Positions 17,905 through 27,087 of a stretch of 39,696 nucleotides of DNA are shown in pieces. The stretch is from the NCBI GenBank assembly GCA_016873095.1, contig VGYC01000053.1:1-39696 (forward strand). The letters are read 5' to 3'. A program made the position numbers and the translations under genes. The stretch's first letter is position 1. Every line of letters starts with the position of its first letter. The DNA is from Planctomycetota bacterium. Lineage in GTDB: Bacteria; Planctomycetota; Planctomycetia; Gemmatales; Gemmataceae. A model generated the notes under the pieces. The model saw only the letters and a program-made list of their open reading frames with translations, had not been told where the DNA came from and searched no databases.

Positions 17905-18022
17905 GCCGACGTATGTGGTTCTGGGAGCGGCCGGCGGCATCGGCTCTGAACTCTGCCGCCGACTGCTGGCATCGGGCGTCGATGGTGGGCTGGGAACCGT
18001 GCGCACACGAGGCAAGTCATGA
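17894..18022 (+). pseudogene. short-chain dehydrogenase remnant (both ends kept, middle deleted)
   Basis: A 42-codon frame. The first part, MDSKPTYVVLGAAGGIGSEL, is a normal SDR N-terminus with the NAD(P)-binding glycine motif. After LLASG it jumps straight to GVDGGLGTVRTRGK, which looks like the C-terminal end of an SDR (the usual GxxxxVDGG-type finish). About 200 internal residues, including the YxxxK active site, are absent, and the join is in frame. The stop overlaps the next ATG (ATGA), and the start overlaps the preceding stop, so operon couplings at both ends survive. It cannot be an active dehydrogenase. Confidence 0.65.
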
Positions 18023-19461
18023 CCCACGAGCGATTCGTGATGCGCTCCCTCATGCCGGCTTCCGCCGAGGCCGTCCTGGATTGGCATTCCCGTCCGGGGG
18101 CCTTCGAACGGCTGACGCCGCCGTGGGAAAACGTACGGGTTCTGGAACGCACTGGTGGCATCACGGATGGCGGACGCCTGGTGCTCGCCGTGCGCGCCGG
18201 CGGTCGCTGGCGTCGCTGGGTGGCCACTCATTGTGACTTCGAGCCGGGGCGTCAATTCTGCGACGTGCAGACCGAAGGCCCGTTTGCACAGTGGCGACAT
18301 TGCCATCGCTTCTTGCCCGATGGACCGGACAGGTGCTTTCTGGAAGATGACATCAGCTACGCCTTGCCGTTCGGCCGCCTGGGAAAACTGATCGGTGGAT
18401 CGCTGGTCCGTAGACAGTTGCAGCAGATGTTCGATTACCGTCACCGGGTCACAGCCAGTGATCTTTCATTGCACCTACAATATCAGGGAGGTCGATCCAT
18501 GAAGGTTGCCATCACCGGCTCTACGGGTCTTGTTGGATCCGCTCTCGTGCCCTTGCTCTCGACTGGAGGCCACAACGTCGTGCGCCTGGTGCGCAGCGCC
18601 GATGGGTCACGCGCGGGGGAAGTCGCCTGGGACCCAGCGACGGGGCGAATCGATGCCGATGGTCTGGAAGGGCTCGACGGCGTGGTCCATCTGGCCGGAG
18701 AGAACATTGCCGCCCGACGCTGGAATGCCGAGCAGAAGGCCCGCATCCGCGACAGCCGCGTCCAGGGCACGACTCTACTGTGTGAAACCCTGGCGAAGCT
18801 GCGGCAGCCTCCACGGGTGCTGATCAGCGCCTCGGCAATCGGCTTTTACGGAAACCGCGGCGATGAACCGTTGCATGAAGCCAGCGGCAACGGCGGCGGT
18901 TTCTTGCCCGAAGTCTGCAGAGAATGGGAAGCGGCAACGCAGCCTGCCGCTAAAGCCGGCATTCGCGTGGTACACCTGCGGTTCGGCATCATCCTCAGCC
19001 CCAGGGGCGGGGCACTGGCGAAGATGCTCACGCCATTCCGCCTGGGACTGGGGGGTCGCATTGGCAGCGGCCAGCAGTGGATGAGCTGGATCGCACTCGA
19101 CGATGTCGTCGGCTCCATCTATCACGCACTCGCAACCGAGAGCTTGCGTGGCCCTGTCAATGTCGTCGCGCCCAGGCCGGTGCAGAATCGCGAGTTCACC
19201 AGGACGCTGGGGAGAGTGCTCTGGCGGCCGACGCTCTTTCCCATGCCGGGCTTCATGGCCCGGTTGGCCTTCGGGGAGATGGCCGACGAACTGTTGTTGG
19301 CCAGCGCACGCGTGAGCCCGCAGGCGCTGCTCGATTCCGGCTACTGGTTCCTGTACAGCGATCTGGAAAGCGCCCTGCGCCATCTACTGGGCAAGGATCA
19401 GACCAAGCCTCCCGTGAACGAACCGGGCGCAGTTGAACACGCCGCCGCGAATCATAAGTGA
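18019..19461 (+). CDS. SRPBCC domain fused to TIGR01777-type NAD-dependent epimerase
   Basis: A 480-residue fusion. Residues 1 to about 150 form an SRPBCC (START-like) ligand-binding domain (MPASAEAVLDWHSRPGAFER, later LPFGRLGKLIGG). Residues 161 to about 460 are an atypical extended SDR of the YfcH/SDR39U1 kind: MKVAITGSTGLVGSALVPLL with the TGxxGxxG motif, GVVHLAGENIAARRW, and ISASAIGFYGNRG supplying the YG active-site region. An internal ATG at 18499 has GGGAGG upstream, so the epimerase could also be made alone. The fusion itself is known in other bacteria and often lies with photolyase-like or stress genes. Substrate unknown. Confidence 0.87.
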   Translation: MTHERFVMRSLMPASAEAVLDWHSRPGAFERLTPPWENVRVLERTGGITDGGRLVLAVRAGGRWRRWVATHCDFEPGRQFCDVQTEGPFAQWRHCHRFLPDGPDRCFLEDDISYALPFGRLGKLIGGSLVRRQLQQMFDYRHRVTASDLSLHLQYQGGRSMKVAITGSTGLVGSALVPLLSTGGHNVVRLVRSADGSRAGEVAWDPATGRIDADGLEGLDGVVHLAGENIAARRWNAEQKARIRDSRVQGTTLLCETLAKLRQPPRVLISASAIGFYGNRGDEPLHEASGNGGGFLPEVCREWEAATQPAAKAGIRVVHLRFGIILSPRGGALAKMLTPFRLGLGGRIGSGQQWMSWIALDDVVGSIYHALATESLRGPVNVVAPRPVQNREFTRTLGRVLWRPTLFPMPGFMARLAFGEMADELLLASARVSPQALLDSGYWFLYSDLESALRHLLGKDQTKPPVNEPGAVEHAAANHK

Positions 19462-19520
19462 GAGTCGCGCACTGCAGTTGAGTCCGGCAGTGTCGCCCCA
19501 CCACACGCGGGGGATAGCGC

Positions 19521-19863
19521 ATGGCATACCAGCCAATTGAAGATTACGGCATGATCGGTGTACCGTTACGATCTTGCGCACACGGCGGACGGCGTGCGCG
19601 GCCACGAAGGGACCTTCAACATGTGTACATTCTGGCTGGTCGAGGCCATGACCCGGGCGGGCCGAACCGAGCGCGCACGTCTGGATGAAGCTCGCCTGGT
19701 GTTCGAGCGCATGCTCGGCTATGCCAACCACCTTGGCCTTTACGGCGAGGAAACGGGCCCGTGTGGCGAAGCGCTGGGCAACTTCCCGCAGGCCTTCACC
19801 CACCTGAGCCTGATCAGCGCTGCGTTCAACCTGGATCGTGCACTCGGAAGAGGCCTGTCGTGA
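19521..19863 (+). pseudogene. GH15 glucoamylase/trehalase-like remnant (both ends kept, middle deleted)
   Basis: ATG 19521, with a GGGGGA ribosome site, starts [13 protein letters not shown], the usual opening of bacterial GH15 proteins. From 19558, in a different reading phase, the DNA encodes the GH15 C-terminus: [20 protein letters not shown], then [25 protein letters not shown] and [20 protein letters not shown]. Roughly 500 residues, including most of the catalytic (alpha/alpha)6 barrel, are missing, and the join is out of frame. The original gene would have hydrolysed alpha-glucans or trehalose. As it stands it is a pseudogene; the 101-residue C-terminal frame alone is unlikely to be functional. 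Confidence 0.75.
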
Positions 19864-19894
19864 GTGACTTTCGGACTTGTGCAGGGAGAAAAAG

Positions 19895-21154
19895 ATGACG
19901 CGTTTCTGGTTGCTTCTTGTGGGCGTCGCCGCGGCCACGGTGACGGACGCCGGCCGGGCTGACGAGAAAGTCGTGGCGTGCTGGCCGCAATGGCGTGGGC
20001 CAAGCCGCGACGGTCAGATCAGCGGGCCGGACTGGCCGGCTCGACTGGCCAAGGATTCGCTCACGCGGCTGTGGCGGGTACCGCTCGGTCCAAGCTATTC
20101 TGGGCCCATCGTCGCCGGGGATCTCGTGTTCACCACCGCAACGATCAACAAGGACTCCGAGGTCGTGTACGCCTTCGATCGAAAGACCGGCAAGGAACGG
20201 TGGCGGACCGAGTGGAAAGGCGCCATGTCAGTGCCGTTCTTCGCCGCCGCGAACGGTAGCTGGATTCGCTCCACGCCAGCTTACGAGGGAGGCAGGCTCT
20301 ATGTCGCAGGCATGCGCGACGTGCTCGTCTGCCTCGACGCCAGGTCTGGCAAGGAAGAATGGCGCGTCGATTTCGCCAAGGAACTCAAGACCCCGCTTCC
20401 CGACTTCGGCTTCGTCTGCTCCCCGCTTGTCGATGGCAATGCCGTTTACGTCCAGGCAGGCGCAGCGGTTGTCAAGTTGGACAAGAAGACGGGCAAGATC
20501 CTCTGGCGAGCGCTCAAGGACAATGGCGGCGTGTTCGGTTCAGCATTCTCGTCTCCCGTGATTGCAACTCTGTCCGGCAAGCGGCAACTCATCGTACAGG
20601 GCCGTCAGAAGCTGGCCGGCGTCGACCTCGAAAGAGGCGACGTTCTCTGGTCACAGGTCGTCCCCTCTTTCCGCGGCATGAACATTCTCACCCCGCTCGT
20701 GATCGGCGACGCGGTCTTCACCAGCAGCTACGGCAACAAGTCATGGCTCTACAAGGTTTCTCCGAAAAATGACAGATTCTTCGTGACCGAAGCCTGGACG
20801 AACAATGCTCAGGGGTACATGTCGTCTCCGGTGATGCTTGACGGCCATGCTTACCTGCACCTGCAGAATCAGCGATTCACATGCATCAACCTGAAGAACG
20901 GAGAACGAACCTGGACGAGTGCTCCCTTTGGCAAGTACTGCAGCCTGGTTGCCCGGGGCGACCGCATCCTGGCTCTCGATCAGCGAGGCATCCTCCTCTT
21001 GATCAAGGCGAATCCGAAAGAATTCGAGCTGATTGATTCGCACAAGATCAGCGACGCCGAAACCTGGGCCCACCTGGCCGTCTGTGGCGAAGAACTCTAC
21101 ATCCGCGAATTGCACGCGCTGACCGTACACCGATGGCGCGCAGCCAAGGAATGA
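19895..21154 (+). CDS. secreted PQQ-like beta-propeller protein
   Basis: A 419-residue protein with a signal peptide ([20 protein letters not shown]) and then [12 protein letters not shown], the classic opening of planctomycete PQQ-repeat proteins. Blades of BamB/PQQ type follow, such as [34 protein letters not shown] and [16 protein letters not shown]. It is an outer-membrane-assembly-like propeller by fold. No PQQ ligand residues or haem site are evident, so a binding or scaffold role is more likely than a dehydrogenase. ATG 19895 has GGGAGA just upstream. Confidence 0.85.
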   Translation: MTRFWLLLVGVAAATVTDAGRADEKVVACWPQWRGPSRDGQISGPDWPARLAKDSLTRLWRVPLGPSYSGPIVAGDLVFTTATINKDSEVVYAFDRKTGKERWRTEWKGAMSVPFFAAANGSWIRSTPAYEGGRLYVAGMRDVLVCLDARSGKEEWRVDFAKELKTPLPDFGFVCSPLVDGNAVYVQAGAAVVKLDKKTGKILWRALKDNGGVFGSAFSSPVIATLSGKRQLIVQGRQKLAGVDLERGDVLWSQVVPSFRGMNILTPLVIGDAVFTSSYGNKSWLYKVSPKNDRFFVTEAWTNNAQGYMSSPVMLDGHAYLHLQNQRFTCINLKNGERTWTSAPFGKYCSLVARGDRILALDQRGILLLIKANPKEFELIDSHKISDAETWAHLAVCGEELYIRELHALTVHRWRAAKE

Positions 21155-21260
21155 CGACCCCCATGCGGTGCGTCGATCGCATCGCCTTGATTCGTACAAT
21201 AGTCGTCCAGGCAACTGATTTCGTGGCTGCGTCAGGAAGACACTACCGGCAGGATACCCG

Positions 21261-22409
21261 ATGCGCTTCTTCTCCGTGATTGCGTTTTTTGCGGCCACTT
21301 GCGAAGCCACTGGCGCGGACCTGGTCAGGTTGCCCCCCAACACGTGGGTCGAGATCAAGTACACCATTGAACAACCGAGCGACCATCCCGATGAGAAAGG
21401 CCAGTGGTGGCCCGTCGGTTGGAACAAGCTCGTCTACGAGCCGGACGGCAAGCGCGTTCTGTTCTACGACCGCTGGGTGGACAAGAAGCACGGCGGCCTG
21501 ACCATTTACGGCAACTGCCTGTTCGCGTTCGATCCGGCCGTTGCCAAGGTCAAGCCAATCAAGATCGACAACTGGACTGTGAGGCGGCCCAAGCAAGGCG
21601 GCTATCGCACCCTGGCCTTGCCCGAAAACGACAAGGAGCCGACGCCTTGTCCGCGGCATGTCTATCATGCGTTCGAGTTCGTTCCCGATCTCAAGGCCGT
21701 CTTCGTCAGCAACGGCGCCAACCAGACTGCCATCCGCAAGGACGGCAAGCTGGTCGGCCATGATTTGTGTACCGACACGTGGCGTCTCGATTTCGAGTCG
21801 ATGCGCTGGTCGAGAATCGACGCGCCCGGCAGTCCGCCCAATCGACTCGATGATGCGATGGCGTATTGCCCGGACACGAAGTCGCTCATCTACACCGGCG
21901 CCAGCTCCCAGCTCTGGATTCTCGATCTCAACAAGAGCCAGTGGCGCATGACAAAGCAAAGTCCGCCCCGGCGCACCAGCATGGGCCGGACAATCTTCTA
22001 CGACCCGTCGAAAAGGCGCATGCTGCTGGTGGGCGGCGGCCAGCTCGATGCCTGGACCAAAGGCAAGGCGCCTTCATTTCACGAGCTGTACGCCCTGGAC
22101 CCCAGGACCGAGATGGTCACACGACTGGCGGATGCGCCGACGACCCTCTACGCCAGCCACCTGGCCTACGACAGCAAACGCAAGCTATTCGTCGCAGTCG
22201 CCGTCTTCAACAAGGCCGAGCAGCGCTCCGGCATGTTCTGCTACGATCCCATGAAAGATGCCTGGCATGAGATCAAGCCAGCCAATCCAATCCCGCCTCA
22301 CAAGGGCTGGTGTGGCTGGATGAAGATCTGCTACGATTCTCGGCACGATTGCTTCATTGGCATGATCGGAGACAAGCTGTACGCCTTCCGCCACGAGCCA
22401 GGAAAATAA
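21261..22409 (+). CDS. secreted kelch-like beta-propeller protein
   Basis: A 382-residue protein with a hydrophobic leader (MRFFSVIAFFAATCEATGA). The body has kelch/galactose-oxidase-like blades: a repeated pattern of gly-rich turn, D-T-W and L-x-L, as in LCTDTWRLDFESMRWSRID, SQLWILDLNKSQWR and RSGMFCYDPMKDAWHE. No copper-site or catalytic residues can be assigned. It is the second of four secreted proteins read in the same direction, 106 bases after the PQQ-type gene. ATG 21261 has a weak AGGA site. A sugar- or protein-binding role is possible. Confidence 0.7.
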   Translation: MRFFSVIAFFAATCEATGADLVRLPPNTWVEIKYTIEQPSDHPDEKGQWWPVGWNKLVYEPDGKRVLFYDRWVDKKHGGLTIYGNCLFAFDPAVAKVKPIKIDNWTVRRPKQGGYRTLALPENDKEPTPCPRHVYHAFEFVPDLKAVFVSNGANQTAIRKDGKLVGHDLCTDTWRLDFESMRWSRIDAPGSPPNRLDDAMAYCPDTKSLIYTGASSQLWILDLNKSQWRMTKQSPPRRTSMGRTIFYDPSKRRMLLVGGGQLDAWTKGKAPSFHELYALDPRTEMVTRLADAPTTLYASHLAYDSKRKLFVAVAVFNKAEQRSGMFCYDPMKDAWHEIKPANPIPPHKGWCGWMKICYDSRHDCFIGMIGDKLYAFRHEPGK

Positions 22410-22509
22410 GCGTTACGACTGACCGCCTGATGGCGGAACGACGAGCAGTCTCCCGCTGCGTGAATCACGCGCGCCAATTTCAGATGGCCTGGTGGAGCCG
22501 ATGGGGTAA

Positions 22510-25437
22510 ATGATGACCATCCGGTTGCTGTCGGTACTGTTGAGTCTTGTGCTGTATGCGGGCGACGTCCACGCTCAATGGACTCTGGCCCCCTTCGTGG
22601 CCGAGGTGACGCCGCCGATCGGCCATCCGCTGCAGGCGGGGCTGGGCATCAAGCCGGTGGCCAGGGTGAGCGACCCACTCTACGCACACGGGTTCGTCCT
22701 GATGGGCGCTGACGCGCCGATCGTGCTCGTGTCGGTTGACTGGTGCGGAATCGGCAATGACGCCCATGATTCCTGGCGGCAGGCGCTTGCCGAGGCTGCG
22801 GGCACCGGGCCGGAGCGCGTCCTCGTCTGTGCGATTCATCAGCACGATGCACCGCTCGTCGACCTCGAGGCCGAGCGGTCGATCGCCGCCCTGAAGATCG
22901 AACGCACGACGCTCGATCTCGACTTTCACGCCCGATCCGTCCGCCGGGTTGCGGCCGCTCTCAAGAAATCGCTGAACGCCGCTCGGCCTGTCACGCACAT
23001 CGGACTCGGTCAGGCCAGGGTTGAGAAGATTGCATCGAGCCGACGCGTACTTGGCAGTGACGGCAAGGTGGCGATCGTCCGCAGCAGTTCTAGCAAGGAC
23101 CCCAGAGCCTGGGCGGCGCCGGAAGGCGTCATCGACCCGTGGCTCAAGACCATCAGCTTCTGGAATCGCGACAAGGCGATCGCCTCGCTCAGCGTGTATG
23201 CGACGCATCCCATGAGCCACTACGGCCAAGGAAATGTTTCCAGCGATTTTGCCGGACTCGCCCGGAGAATGCGCCAGGCCGAGGATCCAGGAGTCTTGCA
23301 TTTCTACGCCAACGGCTGCGGCGGCAACCTGGGCGCAGGCAAGTACAACGACGGCTCCCCCGAAGCACGCGAGCAACTCACCAGGCGTCTACACACTGCC
23401 TGGCAAAAGGCCTGGAAAACCACCCGGAAGCATCCTCTCGAACGCGTCGCGTTCCGATCGACGCCCTTCCAGCTCGAGCCCAGGAACGAGGCCGGCTTTC
23501 AAACACAAGATCTTGAAACGCTTCTCTCCAGCAAGAAAAGCACCTTCGATGATCGCGTGCGTGCCGCCTATGCCTTGAGCTGGCGAAAACGCTGTGCTGC
23601 CGGCAAGCAGCTGGATATTCCGCTTGTCGATTTCGGGACGGCCCAGTTGCTGTTGCTGCCCGGCGAGCCGTTCGTGGAGTATCAGCTCCTCGCTCAGAAA
23701 CAGCGGCCCGATTCCTTCGTCGTCACGCTGGGCTACGGAGACTACGGTCCAGTCTACATTCCCACCGCCAGGGCATTCGCCGAAGGCGGCTATGAAACGG
23801 GTGGCTGGTCGTTCGTCGGTCCGGGTGTCGAGAAACAGTTGACGCTCGCCATTGCCAAGGCACTGGGCACGCCGGAGAAAGGCAAGATCCCGACTCGTAA
23901 CCAGGGAAGCGATGCACTCAACAGACCTGACGAGCCGGTGTTTCAGGCGTCGGCCAAGGTGGCATTTGACGAAGACCTTGGCCAGGATTTTGGCACCCTC
24001 TTCGAGGTGCGTGATGACCAGGGACGCGTCATCCTGGGCGCCGGTTTCCCCGGCATTTTCAACACGTGTGTTCGACTGGACCGATTCGCGCTCCAGTTCT
24101 ATGTGCGACCGACCAGGGTCGGCAAGGCGGAGAAAATCCTGCTGCCGCGGCCGAGTCGGATCGCACACCAATCGATCCAGGATTACGACGGCCGGCTCTA
24201 TAGCTGGACTTATCACCTGGACAAGACGGTCCGCCGCTGGGATGCGACGGCCCGGCAATGGCGCGACGATCCCATCCTGGACAGAGACAGGAATGTCTTC
24301 GGCGACGGATTCATGCAAGTGGCCGGCAAGCCGCTGGTCTTTCAGGATAGCCAGGCCTGGTACGACGGCAAAGCAATCCTGGCGCGGCCGGCCACAGGCA
24401 GCTACTCGACATTCTACTATGCCCTCGGCCATCTCTTCTTCTATCACACGTTGCGCGATGACAAGAATGGATTCACCAACATTGTCGCTGCGCCATGGAA
24501 ACCGGGACAGCCTCGCGTGGACGTCTCGGCAGCGAAAACACTGAGGGCCAGGGTCGCCGGCGAAACAACCTTCACTTGGGGCCAACTCGGACCCCAGGTC
24601 CTGACCGTTTCCAATTTCGGCAGCGTCTATGTCTTCGACAGGTCAGGCTGGCACGTCTTGCGCAAGCACGAACCGGGCAAGAGCTATCAAGTGTATTCCG
24701 CGGTCAATTACCACGGCGACCTGCTCTTGGGTCACTATCCCTCGGGCCGGCTCCTGCGCTTCGATGGGAAGTCGCTTGTCGAAATGAAGGATTGGCCGCC
24801 GGTCATGCCGGGGGTGGCCGCCTATGCCCGCGAAGCGCAGAGCACGATGTTGTATCGCGGCGATCTATATGTCGGCATCTGGCCCTGGGCGGAACTGTGG
24901 AGGTACGAACGCGACTCCAAGAAATGGTTTCTGGCCAGCAGGATGTTCACGCAACCGGCCTTGACCGACAAGTACGGCCATCCATTTCAGAAGGAGATCG
25001 AGGAGCACAACCAATCAAAAAAGTTCGACCTGGCCATGAACGCCTGGGGACAGCGCATCTGCGGCCTGGCGCCCTGGCACGATGCGCTCATGATCGCCAC
25101 TTCGGCCAAGGGGCCCATGCCGCAGCCTCGGCAGCTGGCCTTCATCACGGACGAAGTGTACTCCGAGTATGGCCGCATCTGGCAGTATCGCCTGCCCGGA
25201 CACCTGAACGCTCCCGTGATCTATCGAAAGGCCGGCACACAGATCCGCTGCGTGCTTCGCCCCGACCGCCTCCAGGTGCTGCAGGACGGCAAGCTTCTTG
25301 CCGAGACCACGATCGATCCGGAATGGATCGCAAACCTCAGGCCATCGGCCATCACGTGGTCGAATGGACTCTATGGTCGCTCGACATGCCGGTTGAGCGA
25401 CATGACATCGACATTGAGACATGAAAAGGACCGATGA
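22510..25437 (+). CDS. neutral/alkaline ceramidase-like N-terminal domain fused to a C-terminal propeller region
   Basis: A 975-residue secreted protein (signal peptide ending near DVHAQ). Residues 25 to about 450 resemble neutral/alkaline non-lysosomal ceramidase: MGADAPIVLVSVDWCGIGND, the zinc-type ICAIHQHDAP-like segment, YATHPMSHYG then NVSSDFAGLARRM, and FYANGCGGNLG. Planctomycetes have many such proteins, and true sphingolipid activity is not certain. Residues from about 540 onward are a different domain with propeller-like repeats (IQDYDGRLYSWTYHLD, LYVGIWPWAELWRYERDSKK). ATG 22510 follows GATGGGG; ATG 22513 is equally possible. Confidence 0.8.
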   Translation: MMTIRLLSVLLSLVLYAGDVHAQWTLAPFVAEVTPPIGHPLQAGLGIKPVARVSDPLYAHGFVLMGADAPIVLVSVDWCGIGNDAHDSWRQALAEAAGTGPERVLVCAIHQHDAPLVDLEAERSIAALKIERTTLDLDFHARSVRRVAAALKKSLNAARPVTHIGLGQARVEKIASSRRVLGSDGKVAIVRSSSSKDPRAWAAPEGVIDPWLKTISFWNRDKAIASLSVYATHPMSHYGQGNVSSDFAGLARRMRQAEDPGVLHFYANGCGGNLGAGKYNDGSPEAREQLTRRLHTAWQKAWKTTRKHPLERVAFRSTPFQLEPRNEAGFQTQDLETLLSSKKSTFDDRVRAAYALSWRKRCAAGKQLDIPLVDFGTAQLLLLPGEPFVEYQLLAQKQRPDSFVVTLGYGDYGPVYIPTARAFAEGGYETGGWSFVGPGVEKQLTLAIAKALGTPEKGKIPTRNQGSDALNRPDEPVFQASAKVAFDEDLGQDFGTLFEVRDDQGRVILGAGFPGIFNTCVRLDRFALQFYVRPTRVGKAEKILLPRPSRIAHQSIQDYDGRLYSWTYHLDKTVRRWDATARQWRDDPILDRDRNVFGDGFMQVAGKPLVFQDSQAWYDGKAILARPATGSYSTFYYALGHLFFYHTLRDDKNGFTNIVAAPWKPGQPRVDVSAAKTLRARVAGETTFTWGQLGPQVLTVSNFGSVYVFDRSGWHVLRKHEPGKSYQVYSAVNYHGDLLLGHYPSGRLLRFDGKSLVEMKDWPPVMPGVAAYAREAQSTMLYRGDLYVGIWPWAELWRYERDSKKWFLASRMFTQPALTDKYGHPFQKEIEEHNQSKKFDLAMNAWGQRICGLAPWHDALMIATSAKGPMPQPRQLAFITDEVYSEYGRIWQYRLPGHLNAPVIYRKAGTQIRCVLRPDRLQVLQDGKLLAETTIDPEWIANLRPSAITWSNGLYGRSTCRLSDMTSTLRHEKDR

Positions 25438-25496
25438 ATCCTTGACAGTCACCGCCGAACTGGCATCGGCATCTTCTGGGCGAAGCGGAGGACCTC

Positions 25497-27002
25497 GTGA
25501 GCCGACCTTTCACGTTCCCATTTGTCGTAATCACTGTCATCATGGTCGCGGCCGTTTCTGCCGACGGCGCCGCAGCGGACACCCAGCCTTCGCCGCCTCT
25601 CCACATCGGGACGCGGCGCGAACTGTTTGTCGATCGTTTCCTCGTGGACCGACTCGACGGCACCCGCTTGCATTTGCACGAACCTCGCGATGAGGGGGCC
25701 GTGCTGCGCTTCGACAGGCCATGGGAAGGTCCCCACGCCGGTTACACCACGGTTCTCAAGGACGGCAATCGCTGGCTGATGTACTACCGGGGCATTTCGA
25801 AGTTGACCGCCGACGGCAGCGAGCATGAACGCACCTGCGTGGCGGAATCGGCGGATGGCATCCGCTGGACCAGGCCCGAACTGGGTCTCTTTGCGTTTCA
25901 AGGAAGCAAGGCCAACAACATCATCCTGGCCGACGCCGCTCCGGTCACCCACAACTTCTGTCCGATGCTCGACGGCCGTCCCGGCATACCGGTCGCCGAA
26001 CGCTTCAAGGCCGTGGGCGGCACCGGTGACAAGCTGTTTGCCTATGCCTCCAGCGACGGCCTGCGCTGGCGCAGGCTTCAGGACGAACCGATCTTGACGA
26101 GGAAGCATGTCCCGTTCAAGCACACGCACCTGTTCGATTCGCAGAACTTGACGTTCTGGTCCGAGCACGAAGGCTGTTACGTTTGCTACTTTCGGGTGTG
26201 GGATGGCCTGCGGCGGATCGCACGCTCGACGAGCAAGGACTTTCGAGCCTGGTCGCCCGCCGTGCTGATGGAGCAACGGCACGACGACGGTTCCGGGCCG
26301 CGCCCGGCGCCGACGGAGCACCTGTACACGAATCAGACCGCGCCCTACTTTCGCGCCCCGCACATCTACATCGCCACACCGGCCCGCTTCTTCGAGGGCC
26401 GCCAGGTCCTGACGGAATCGCAGGCTAGGGCGCTGAACGTCAATCCCGCCTACTTCAAGGACACCTCCGACGCCGTCTTCATGACCTCGCGCGGTGGCAC
26501 GGTTTATGACCGCACGTTCCTCGAAGGTTTTCTCAAGCCCGGCATCGGCCCGCAGAACTGGGTATCGCGCACCAACTACCCGGCTCTCAACATCGTCCAG
26601 ACCTCGCCCAGCGCGATGTCGTTCTATGTCAATCACGACTATGCCCAGCCTACCGCGCATCTGCGACGTTACAGCCTGCGCCTCGACGGTTTCGCGTCGG
26701 TCCGTGCCGGCTTCAAGGGGGGCGAGTTCGTGACCAAACCCTTTGTGTTTTCCGGCCGCAAGCTTTCGATCAATTTCGCAACTTCCGCTGCGGGAAGCCT
26801 GCGTTTCGAGTTGCAAAAGGCCGACGGCCGGCCCTGGCACGGTTTCGCCCTGGACGCCTGTCAGGAACAGATCGGCAACGAGATCGCGCGGCTCGTGACC
26901 TGGAAGAGCAACGCCGATCTCGGAACAATCGCCGGGCAGGTCGTGCGCCTCCGCTGCGCGCTCCGGGATGCCGACCTCTTCGCCATCCGCTTCGAGGATT
27001 GA
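25497..27002 (+). CDS. secreted glycosidase-like five-bladed propeller protein
   Basis: A 501-residue protein with a signal peptide (SRPFTFPFVVITVIMVAAVS) from GTG 25497, which follows GGAGG. The body resembles GH32/GH43-type five-bladed propellers widespread in planctomycetes: FVDRFLVDRLDGTRLHLHEP, TTVLKDGNRWLMYYRG, CVAESADGIRWTRPELG, and DSQNLTFWSEHEGCYVCYFR. A beta-sandwich is likely at the C-terminus. Catalytic acids cannot be assigned by eye, so hydrolysis of a glycan is an inference. It is 59 bases from the ceramidase-like gene. Confidence 0.65.
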   Translation: MSRPFTFPFVVITVIMVAAVSADGAAADTQPSPPLHIGTRRELFVDRFLVDRLDGTRLHLHEPRDEGAVLRFDRPWEGPHAGYTTVLKDGNRWLMYYRGISKLTADGSEHERTCVAESADGIRWTRPELGLFAFQGSKANNIILADAAPVTHNFCPMLDGRPGIPVAERFKAVGGTGDKLFAYASSDGLRWRRLQDEPILTRKHVPFKHTHLFDSQNLTFWSEHEGCYVCYFRVWDGLRRIARSTSKDFRAWSPAVLMEQRHDDGSGPRPAPTEHLYTNQTAPYFRAPHIYIATPARFFEGRQVLTESQARALNVNPAYFKDTSDAVFMTSRGGTVYDRTFLEGFLKPGIGPQNWVSRTNYPALNIVQTSPSAMSFYVNHDYAQPTAHLRRYSLRLDGFASVRAGFKGGEFVTKPFVFSGRKLSINFATSAAGSLRFELQKADGRPWHGFALDACQEQIGNEIARLVTWKSNADLGTIAGQVVRLRCALRDADLFAIRFED

Positions 27003-27087
27003 CGCGACCGGCGGTCCAAACAGTCCAGCCGCTTGCTGCTAAGATGACTTCGTCGCCGCCGGCCAGAATAGTCAAAGGAGATCAACC

